From positions 1 to 9,118 of the forward strand of contig JALFGI010000123.1 of assembly GCA_022777455.1 (NCBI GenBank): DNA of 9,118 nucleotides, read 5' to 3'. Under the pieces are notes generated by a model. That model saw only the letters and a program-made list of their open reading frames with translations. It was not told the DNA's origin and did no database searches. The position numbers and the translations under genes are program-made. This DNA comes from Clostridiales bacterium (GTDB taxonomy: Bacteria > Bacillota_A > Clostridia > Oscillospirales > Oscillospiraceae). This document shows positions 1-5,571 of this stretch, one piece after another. Every line of letters begins with the position of its first letter. The first letter of the stretch is position 1.

Positions 1-318
1 GGAAGCCAGCACCTCCAGATATTGGCGGTCCACCCAGTCGTCGCTGTCCAGGAAGGCGATATAATCCCCCTCCGCCAGGCGAACGCCATGCTGCCAGGAG
101 GCCATCAGCCCCCGGTTCTGTTCCTGGTGAATCACCTTCAGAAAAGGAAAGCGGGCTTTGTATTCCTCACAGATGGCCCTGGAGCCATCGGTGGACCCGT
201 CATCAATCACAAGGATCTCGTAGCTTTGGTGGCTCTGGCTCACCGCGGAATCCAGACACCGGCGCAGATGGGCTTCGCCATTGTATACGGGGATAATCAG
301 TGTTATTTCTTTGGCCAT
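1..318 (-). CDS. Family 2 glycosyltransferase, N-terminal part (cut by window edge)
   Basis: Only the first 106 residues are in the window, starting MAKEITLIIPVYNGE. This is the nucleotide-sugar-binding half of a GT-A fold family 2 glycosyltransferase. Visible motifs are the opening beta strand IIPVYN (about residues 8-13), VIDDGSTDGS (about 37-46), and the metal-binding region AFLDSDDW (about 88-95), which includes the DxD-type acidic motif. The likely role is to add one sugar from a nucleotide donor to a growing lipid-linked oligosaccharide at the inner face of the membrane; donor and acceptor cannot be read from this part. The start codon lies inside the end of the upstream Alg13-like gene, overlapping it by 16 bases, so the two are probably translationally coupled. 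The family is clear; the exact function is unknown. Confidence 0.92.
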   Translation of the reverse strand, partial: MAKEITLIIPVYNGEAHLRRCLDSAVSQSHQSYEILVIDDGSTDGSRAICEEYKARFPFLKVIHQEQNRGLMASWQHGVRLAEGDYIAFLDSDDWVDRQYLEVLAS

Positions 319-815
319 GGCTTGCGTTCTTTGTCCTCAATATCATCCAGATACCCATTGATCAGTTTGGCTGTTTTGGAAAAATCCGGCTCCAGACGAC
401 GGCAGGGAAAATCTTCCATGCCGGCATAGCAGCTTCCCAGCTCCCCGATCTCCCGACAGACCCGGACGTATCCCATTTCCTCAAATTTTGCGGCGATCTG
501 CTCCTGGTGGTCATCCACGTGCTCCCCAAAAGCTTTCTTCCGGGGGACCACAATGATTTTCTTTCCCGCCCGGAGCCCGGCCAGGATGGTGCCCACGCCG
601 CTGTGGGTGATGAGCAGGCTGCAGCTTTCCATGGCGGCATCCATCTCTTCCTTTTTCAGAAAATCCACCGCCCGGAAGTTCCGGGGGACATAAGTGGAAC
701 AGCCCACCTGGGCCAGCACGCTTTCCCGGATCACCCGGTCTTCCGCCAGCCGGTCCACCGCCTCCAGCAGGCGGTTAAACTGGAACTTCTGGGTTCCCAC
801 AGTCACAAGGATCAT
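303..815 (-). CDS. Alg13/PssE-like glycosyltransferase catalytic subunit
   Basis: A 170-residue protein of the GT28 C-terminal domain type (PssE, Cps14G and EpsF-like; homologue of eukaryotic Alg13). It begins MILVTVGTQKFQFNRLL, the typical first strand and loop. The donor-binding region is HSGVGT at about residues 71-76, followed by IIVVPR and GEHVDDHQ at about 87-104, the hallmark of the bacterial subunits. In known systems this soluble subunit works with a membrane-bound Alg14/PssD partner as a two-part glycosyltransferase, and that partner is encoded immediately upstream. The ATG at 815 was chosen because GAGGGG lies about 5 bases upstream and because the family N-terminus begins there; the open frame extends further but without family sequence. 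It overlaps the upstream gene by 41 bases and the downstream family 2 gene by 16 bases. The sugar specificity cannot be deduced. Confidence 0.93.
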   Translation of the reverse strand: MILVTVGTQKFQFNRLLEAVDRLAEDRVIRESVLAQVGCSTYVPRNFRAVDFLKKEEMDAAMESCSLLITHSGVGTILAGLRAGKKIIVVPRKKAFGEHVDDHQEQIAAKFEEMGYVRVCREIGELGSCYAGMEDFPCRRLEPDFSKTAKLINGYLDDIEDKERKPWPKK

Positions 816-1269
816 TTTTCCCCTCACTGAACAAATCGATGCAGGTGGCCTTGGGGTACTTCCGGGCAAGGCTCTCCCAGTAAACAACAAACACATCCGC
901 AAACCGGTAGGCAATTTTACCGGAGAGGGACAGGTCCTCCACCCGGGCCATGGATTCCACGAAAATGACCTTCTTTTTCCGCAGCTTTCCCAGAATCAAC
1001 ACGGGGATGGAGATCAGCGCCCCGGTGGAAACAAAAACATCCGGCTGCTCCGCTTTCAAAATCCCATTGGCCCGGGCAAACAGCCGGACGATCTTCAAAA
1101 CGGCATCCGGCTGTCTTCGGTTGATGGGGTCCACATAATATACGCGCTGGCAGAGGGAAACGGCGTCCCCGGTTTTTTCCGTAATCAGGAAGGCTTCGCC
1201 CTTCAATTCCCGGGCAAAGCCCAGTTCCGCCAGATGTCCCCCCCGGGATGCCACCAGGCATATTTTCAT
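775..1269 (-). CDS. Alg14/PssD-like glycosyltransferase accessory subunit
   Basis: A 164-residue protein starting MKICLVASRGGHLAEL, which has the SxGGHL motif (residues 8-13) of the Alg14/PssD/Cps14F family. Further family signatures are VFVSTGALISIPVLILGKL and VIFVESMARV in the middle, and the ESLARKYPKA region near the end. In characterised pairs this subunit anchors the complex at the membrane and helps bind the lipid-linked acceptor, while the Alg13-like subunit (the next gene) binds the nucleotide sugar. It is the first gene of the operon, with a promoter about 70-95 bases upstream. The ATG at 1269 gives the canonical N-terminus; an in-frame GTG at 1281 is the alternative, and neither has a strong ribosome binding site. 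The last roughly 14 residues lie in the overlap with the next gene and look unlike the family, so the tail is probably dispensable. Confidence 0.92.
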   Translation of the reverse strand: MKICLVASRGGHLAELGFARELKGEAFLITEKTGDAVSLCQRVYYVDPINRRQPDAVLKIVRLFARANGILKAEQPDVFVSTGALISIPVLILGKLRKKKVIFVESMARVEDLSLSGKIAYRFADVFVVYWESLARKYPKATCIDLFSEGKNDPCDCGNPEVPV

Positions 1270-1337
1270 ACCAACCGCCACATTCCCTGTTATTTTCAGC
1301 CCCGAAGCTCAGGGTCAGATGCTTCTACATTTGTAAT

Positions 1338-1366
1338 AGTATACCGTAAAAAAAGGTGGGATGCAA
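1338..1366 (-). promoter_or_regulatory. Sigma-70-type promoter of the glycosyltransferase operon
   Basis: Read on the minus strand, TTGCAT (1361-1366) is followed after exactly 17 bases by TATACT (1338-1343). This gives an expected transcript start near 1330 and a leader of about 60 bases before the Alg14-like gene. Each hexamer matches the vegetative consensus at four or five of six positions, the spacing is optimal, and a T-run lies in the spacer. Confidence 0.7.
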
Positions 1367-1379
1367 CAGCAAATTATGG

Positions 1380-1402
1380 TTTCTCCGTCTTTCCCGGAGA
1401 AA
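1380..1402. repeat. Inverted repeat upstream of the glycosyltransferase promoter
   Basis: TTTCTCCG, seven bases, then CGGAGAAA: a perfect 8-bp inverted repeat ending 13 bases upstream of the -35 box of the minus-strand promoter. It is not followed by a clean T-run on either strand, so a terminator is less likely than a protein-binding site. No regulator gene is visible, and a chance hairpin cannot be excluded. Confidence 0.35.
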
Positions 1403-1473
1403 AGCCCCCCTTTTTGGCAGCGAAAAAAATTTGACGACGCTCGCCCCGTCCCATGGCAGGAAAAAAACGCCTG

Positions 1474-1574
1474 GAATTTGGCGGGCAGTGTCCGCGGACA
1501 ATGGCACACCGGGCTGGTGTGTGATCCGGGGCTCCTGGGTAAAGCCCGGTAACGTTCCTGCGCAGTAAAATCAT
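1474..1574 (+). repeat. Structured roughly 100-bp repeat, copy 1
   Basis: This non-coding stretch recurs in inverted orientation at about 5409-5507, with roughly 14 differences in 100 positions by my hand alignment. It contains a perfect 12-bp palindrome TGTCCGCGGACA (1489-1500), a hairpin CACACC-GGGCT-GGTGTG, and a GC-rich hairpin formed by CCGGGGCT and AGCCCGG with one bulge. Copy 2 lies inside a miniature element with AAATTGTAATTTG ends; copy 1 keeps only part of one such end (AATTTGGCGGGC near 1475) and no convincing other end, so it may be a decayed element. It lies upstream of the ABC-F gene, in the same reading direction. It could be a mobile repeat or a structured RNA. Confidence 0.75.
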
Positions 1575-1760
1575 TGCCCAGCCAGCGTAGGGCGGGGTTA
1601 TGACCCCCAAGGAAATTACCCAGCCGGAAGCAGGGACGTGTGCAAAGCTTCAAACACAATTTCCCTCAGCGGCAGATGATCTGCCCAAAGTTTTCTCAGA
1701 AAAATTTCACGGTATCATTCCCAAATCCAGGGAATTGATCTTCCTTTTTGGGGGAAAAGA

Positions 1761-1769
1761 TGGTATGAT
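1761..1769 (+). promoter_or_regulatory. Extended -10 promoter of the ABC-F gene
   Basis: TGG directly before TATGAT forms an extended -10 element 36 bases upstream of the ABC-F start codon. The -35 region is poor (TTCCTT at 17-base spacing), which is usual for extended -10 promoters. Confidence 0.6.
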
Positions 1770-1805
1770 AGCAGACAAATCATTGGATCAGAAGGAGCAA
1801 CACGG

Positions 1806-3578
1806 ATGCTGCTGAATATGGAACATGTCTGCAAAACCTATGGGGACCGGGCGCTGCTGGAGGATGTGAGCTTTTATATGAAGGACGGCGACCGGGTGGG
1901 CGTCGTGGGCGTCAACGGCGGCGGAAAGTCCACCTTCCTCCGGCTGGCAGCGGGGCGGGAGGTGCCGGATGCCGGATGCGTGTCCTACGACCCCAACGTC
2001 CGCCTGGGGTATCTGCCCCAGGACCCGGCCTTTGACCCGGAGAACACCGTCATGGAGCAGGTGGAGGCGGGGTTGGACCCCACCGCCCGGGAGATTGCCC
2101 GGTACGAAGCCGTGGAAATCCTCACCCGGCTGGGCATCACGGACCTGGAGCAGAAAATGGGCGCCCTCTCCGGCGGGCAGCGCAAGCGGGTGGCTCTGGC
2201 CGCCTGCCTGGTGCATCCGGCGGATCTGCTTCTCCTGGATGAGCCCACCAACCATCTGGATGCGGAGATGATCGGCTGGCTGGAAAGCTATCTTCAGAGT
2301 TTCACCGGTGGAATCCTGCTGGTAACCCACGACCGGTATTTTCTGGAACGGGTGGCAGACCGGACTCTGGAAGTGAGTCTGGGAAAAATCTACAGCTACG
2401 AGGGCGGCTACTCCGCCTACCTGGACGGCAAGGCCCGCCGGGAGGAAATGGACGCCGCCGGGGAGCGCAAGCGACAGGCTACCCTGCGCCGGGAGCTCCA
2501 ATGGGTGCTCCAGGGCCCCTGCGCCCGGGGTACCAAAAGCCGGGAACGGCTGGAACGGTACGAAAAGCTGAAGGCCCTTCAGCCGCCTCAGACGGAAGGC
2601 GCCCTGGAACCCATCCGGGCCATGTCCTCCCGGCTGGGCAAGAAAACCGTGGAGCTGCAAAAGGTGGGCAAGGCCTTCGGCGGAAAATGGGTGCTGAAGG
2701 ATTTTGATTTTCTGCTCCAGCGCACCGACCGGGTGGGCATTGTAGGGGGCAACGGCGCGGGAAAATCCACCCTTCTGAACCTGATTGCCGGGAACCTGAC
2801 CCCGGACACCGGTACGGTGACCCTGGGGGACACCGTGAAGCTGGGGTATTTCTCCCAGCACGCCCAGGAGCTGAATCCCAATATGACCGCCCTGGACTAC
2901 ATCAAAGAGCAGGGCGAGCGCATCGAGACCCCCCAGGGGATGATGACCGCCTCCAAGCTGATGGAGACCTTCCTCTTCCCCGGGCCGCTGCAGCACCGGC
3001 TCATCGGCAGGCTCTCCGGGGGAGAGAAGCGGCGGCTGTTCCTGCTGGGCATTCTGGCCTCCGCCCCCAATGTCCTGCTGCTGGACGAGCCCACCAACGA
3101 TCTGGACATTCCCACCATGACGGTGCTGGAAAACTATCTGGAAACCTTCCCCGGGGCCATCATCGCCGTGTCCCACGACCGGTATTTCCTGGACCGGCTG
3201 TGCAGCCGGGTCTTTGCCGTGGAGCCCGGCGGACAGGTGCGGGAATACCCCGGCGGCTACACCGACTACCTGCAAGCCCTGGCAGCGCCGAAGGAGAAAA
3301 AGGCGAAAGCCGCCCCGGAGCAGCCCCGTCCCAAGCAGAAGAAGCTGAAATTCTCCTTCAACGAGCAGCGGGAATTTGAAACCATCGACGACGATATCGC
3401 CGCCCTGGAAGAAAAGCTGGAAGAAAACAAACGAAACCAAGAGCACTGCGGCGCGGACTTTGAAAAGCTCCAGAAGCTCATGCAGGAGCAGCAGGAGCTG
3501 GAAGCGGCTCTGGAAGAAAAAACGGAACGCTGGCTGTACCTGACGGACCTGGCCGAGCGAATCGAAAAAGGGGAATAA
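1806..3578 (+). CDS. uup: Uup-type ABC-F family ATPase
   Basis: A soluble, 590-residue tandem ATP-binding-cassette protein without membrane segments, as in ABC-F proteins that act on ribosomes. Domain 1 has Walker A GVNGGGKS (35-42), signature LSGGQ (121-125), Walker B LLLLDEPTNHLD (141-152) and H-loop THDRYFLERV. The linker (about 205-260) carries the Uup-like RRELQW...KSRERLERYEKL pattern. Domain 2 has GGNGAGKS (314-321), LSGGE (403-407), LLLDEPTNDLD (424-434) and SHDRYFLD. After a charged Lys/Pro-rich spacer, residues 516-590 form the C-terminal coiled coil that separates Uup from EttA and from antibiotic-resistance ABC-F proteins. Uup is linked to ribosome function and to suppression of transposon precise excision. 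AAGGAG lies 8 bases before the ATG; a second ATG five codons in is less well placed. Transcribed alone. Family is certain; the subtype is likely. Confidence 0.93.
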   Translation: MLLNMEHVCKTYGDRALLEDVSFYMKDGDRVGVVGVNGGGKSTFLRLAAGREVPDAGCVSYDPNVRLGYLPQDPAFDPENTVMEQVEAGLDPTAREIARYEAVEILTRLGITDLEQKMGALSGGQRKRVALAACLVHPADLLLLDEPTNHLDAEMIGWLESYLQSFTGGILLVTHDRYFLERVADRTLEVSLGKIYSYEGGYSAYLDGKARREEMDAAGERKRQATLRRELQWVLQGPCARGTKSRERLERYEKLKALQPPQTEGALEPIRAMSSRLGKKTVELQKVGKAFGGKWVLKDFDFLLQRTDRVGIVGGNGAGKSTLLNLIAGNLTPDTGTVTLGDTVKLGYFSQHAQELNPNMTALDYIKEQGERIETPQGMMTASKLMETFLFPGPLQHRLIGRLSGGEKRRLFLLGILASAPNVLLLDEPTNDLDIPTMTVLENYLETFPGAIIAVSHDRYFLDRLCSRVFAVEPGGQVREYPGGYTDYLQALAAPKEKKAKAAPEQPRPKQKKLKFSFNEQREFETIDDDIAALEEKLEENKRNQEHCGADFEKLQKLMQEQQELEAALEEKTERWLYLTDLAERIEKGE

Positions 3579-3738
3579 TACGAATTCTTGATTAAAATCT
3601 TTCATATCAGCTTGGTCTATTGGCGCAATACTGCGTTATCGTCACTTGCCATACATACAGTATGGCTGCGTTCCTCTGCCTTGTCTTGCACCAATATCCC
3701 TGCGCTGCTAATTAAATCTTTTTATCAAGAATTAGTAT
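3578..3738. mobile_element. 161-bp MITE (short form) with ATACTAATTCTTGAT-type ends
   Basis: The left end ATACGAATTCTTGATTAAA (3578-3596) is mirrored at the right end by a match to ATACTAATTCTTGAT (3721-3738, opposite strand). The inner 146 bp (3593-3738) match 8507-8652 without gaps and with five differences by my count, so the element is present twice in the window. It is itself a weak foldback: CCATAC-ATACA-GTATGG at its centre, and TATTGGCGCAA pairing with TTGCACCAATA further out. It encodes nothing credible. The ends fit insertion at a TA dinucleotide, but the duplication cannot be delimited. Its first base is the last base of the ABC-F stop codon, and its right end abuts the T-run of the peptidase terminator. 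Confidence 0.85.
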
Positions 3739-3783
3739 AAAAAAGCGGATCATCCGTTCCGGCGTGCCGGGGGATGATCCGCT
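3739..3783 (-). terminator. Rho-independent terminator of the M20 peptidase gene
   Basis: AGCGGATCATCC (3744-3755) and GGATGATCCGCT (3772-3783) form a perfect 12-bp stem with a GC-rich 16-base loop. Read on the minus strand, six T residues (3739-3744) follow at the foot of the stem, partly shared with its last pair, and the stem begins about 30 bases after the peptidase stop codon. On the plus strand the tail is TGTTCTTTT, so it may also end ABC-F transcripts less efficiently. Confidence 0.88.
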
Positions 3784-3813
3784 GTTCTTTTGGAAGGGAG
3801 GCAGTGCCCAAGA

Positions 3814-5229
3814 TTATGCGCCGCAGAGGGCGATGATGGCTCTGGCGTAAATTCTGCAGGTGAAGCGAATCTGCTCCAGGGTCATGAATTCATCCGCCCC
3901 ATGGAGCCGGTTATCCAGCCCCGGGAAGCCGCAGCCGAAGGCCACGCCGTTGTCGATCTCGTGGACATAGGTACCGCCGCCGATACATAGGGGTTTCGGC
4001 CGGGAGCCGGTCATCTCCTCGTAGATGTCCAGCAGGGTGCGAACCAGATGGGAATTCTCGTCCACATGGTGGGGCGGGTACATTTTCTGCTCCTCCATGG
4101 GTTCCAGTCCCGCCCGGCGGAAGGCATCGTACACCACCCGGGTGGTGTTGGAGTCGTTGGCGCTGAGGCAGGCGCGGCAGTCGAAGCAGCCCGTGAGGCC
4201 CTTCCTGTCCTCAAAGGAGCAGACGGTGAGAGACATCACGGTTTTGCCGGAGGTCTCATCCTCCAGGTCCACCCCCAGGGCGTGACCATGGTAATCCCCG
4301 TGGGGGTACAGCCGGGACAGGGCCCGAAGCCGGCTGTGGATGGGGGCATCGGACAGGGGCAGTGCGGCGAGCACCGCCAGCAGGCCGGTGAGGGCATTGT
4401 TTGCCGAGGCGGGCATGGAGGCGTGGCCGGTGCTGCCCGCGGCACGGATCAACAGTCCTTCCTCCAGAGTTTCGCAGGTGAAGGTAATTCCTTCCACCCC
4501 GGCGGCGGCAGCCAGAACGGCCTCTTCATCGATTCCCTGAACCACCGCTTCGGCTTTGCCGGGAATGACGTTCACCTTCTCGCCGCCACAGAGGCGGACC
4601 ACCCGTGGCTGCTGCGCCGCCATTTTTTCATCGCAGCGGAATCCGGAATGCAGGCCGCCTTTTTCGATGTTGATCAGGGGGAAATCCGCATCCGGGGACA
4701 GGGAATAGGGGGCACTTTTTTCCTTCCCAAAATAATACTCCAGGTCGCCGCTGCCGCACTCCTCGTCGAAGCCCAGCACCAGGCGGGTATTCCGCTTCAT
4801 GGGAATGCCCAGTGCCCGGACGGCCTGCATGGCATACAGGGCGCACAGCGCGGGGCCCTTGTCGTCGGAGGTGCCCCGGCCGTAGACCCTGTCCTCCACA
4901 AGCTTCATGGTGAAGGGGTCCGTCACCGTCCAGCCGTCCCCGGCGGGGACCACGTCCAGGTGGGCCAGGATGTCCAGCCCCTGGGGTGCTTCCGGCGCCA
5001 GATCCGCAGTAATCACATAATTATCGTAATTGGTGGCTTTCATGCCGGTGCGGCGGAGAAGCTCCATACCGGCGGCGGCACACTGGGCGTTCCCTTCGCC
5101 GAAGGGCATGCCTTCCTTTGCCTGGGTCCGCTGGCTGTTGATGGAAACCAGGGTTTCCAGGTCCTTCAGCAAATTGGGAAGCTGCTCGTCCAGATAGCTG
5201 TCCAGTTTTTTGTAGTTCATCAGGTTCAT
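3814..5229 (-). CDS. M20 family metallopeptidase, PepV-like dipeptidase
   Basis: A 471-residue cytosolic di-zinc peptidase of the M20 family, full length for the PepV/Xaa-His dipeptidase group. These enzymes split dipeptides, including carnosine-like and beta-Ala substrates. Ligands are visible by comparison with PepV: H90 and catalytic D92 in HLDVVPAGDGW, bridging D122 in GRGTSDDKGP, catalytic E156 and ligand E157 in GFDEECGSGD, D180 in SPDADFP, and H443 in PGLDNRLHGADE. H269 in GSTGHASMP lies in the lid domain and matches the transition-state histidine. No signal peptide or membrane segment is seen. Two starts are possible: the ATG at 5229, preceded by AGGAAAGG, and an in-frame ATG at 5220. 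It is transcribed alone, from a region that includes the end of a miniature element, and ends at a strong terminator. The true substrate is not known. Confidence 0.93.
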   Translation of the reverse strand: MNLMNYKKLDSYLDEQLPNLLKDLETLVSINSQRTQAKEGMPFGEGNAQCAAAGMELLRRTGMKATNYDNYVITADLAPEAPQGLDILAHLDVVPAGDGWTVTDPFTMKLVEDRVYGRGTSDDKGPALCALYAMQAVRALGIPMKRNTRLVLGFDEECGSGDLEYYFGKEKSAPYSLSPDADFPLINIEKGGLHSGFRCDEKMAAQQPRVVRLCGGEKVNVIPGKAEAVVQGIDEEAVLAAAAGVEGITFTCETLEEGLLIRAAGSTGHASMPASANNALTGLLAVLAALPLSDAPIHSRLRALSRLYPHGDYHGHALGVDLEDETSGKTVMSLTVCSFEDRKGLTGCFDCRACLSANDSNTTRVVYDAFRRAGLEPMEEQKMYPPHHVDENSHLVRTLLDIYEEMTGSRPKPLCIGGGTYVHEIDNGVAFGCGFPGLDNRLHGADEFMTLEQIRFTCRIYARAIIALCGA

Positions 5230-5283
5230 CCTTTCCTGCTTCCATTTGATTCGTCGTGTTTGATTGCCTCCCCTACTAGTTTA

Positions 5284-5527
5284 TAACTCTTATAAATTGT
5301 AATTTGAAGCGCAGGGCGCTTCACCCCAATGCGTGCTCGGCTGGTCTGTTGTCGTTACACCATAGGGTACCGCTCGGTTCGCTTTTGCACGCCATGATTG
5401 GATGAGAAATCATTTTTACTGCGCAAAAACGTTACCGGGCGCTGCCCAGGAGTCCCGGATCACACACCAGCCCGGTGCGCCATTGTCCGCCGCGACTCGC
5501 GGCCAAATAACAATTTTTAAGAGTTAC
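5284..5527. mobile_element. Roughly 240-bp MITE with AAATTGTAATTTG-type ends
   Basis: The left end reads TAACTCTT-N-TAAATTGT-N-ATTTG, where N marks the only positions that differ from the inverted right end (about 5505-5527); roughly 20 of 22 positions match. Inside are the hairpin GAAGCGC-AGG-GCGCTTC next to the left end and copy 2 of the structured repeat next to the right end. There is no plausible gene. An element at 8686-8900 shares the terminal core but has different internal sequence. It fills the gap between the P-type ATPase stop and the peptidase start, leaving about 55 bases before the peptidase ATG, so its left end may supply promoter sequence. No target duplication could be recognised. 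Confidence 0.75.
5409..5507 (-). repeat. Structured roughly 100-bp repeat, copy 2 (inside the MITE)
   Basis: On the minus strand this matches copy 1 at 1474-1574 over its whole length; the best block is a roughly 75-base core from GGACAATGGC to GCGCAGTAAAA. The CACACC-GGGCT-GGTGTG hairpin of copy 1 is preserved here with an A-to-G change that turns an A-U pair into a G-U pair, which keeps pairing only if the RNA is read in this direction. The reading direction is that of the flanking ATPase and peptidase genes. Confidence 0.75.
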
Positions 5528-5571
5528 AGCCTACTACAGTGGAGACGAAGCGTGTTCCATGCAGTGGTGTT

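Noticed and set aside
1315..1659. Short open frames of 60-114 codons in the divergent gap 1270-1805
   Set aside because: Frames on both strands overlap one another, the promoter and the structured repeat; none has a good ribosome binding site or recognisable protein sequence.
1806..3578. ABC-F gene as an antibiotic-resistance (ribosome protection) determinant
   Set aside because: The linker is short and Uup-like and there is a Uup-type C-terminal coiled coil; nothing in the context suggests resistance.
1788..3605. A 605-codon open frame on the minus strand opposite the ABC-F gene
   Set aside because: It mirrors a gene with unmistakable ABC motifs. Its protein is rich in Gly, Gln, His and Leu with no recognisable domain, as expected of an antisense shadow in GC-rich DNA.
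4048..5286. A 412-codon open frame on the plus strand opposite the peptidase
   Set aside because: Shadow of the M20 gene; low-complexity composition, no family motifs and no ribosome binding site of note.
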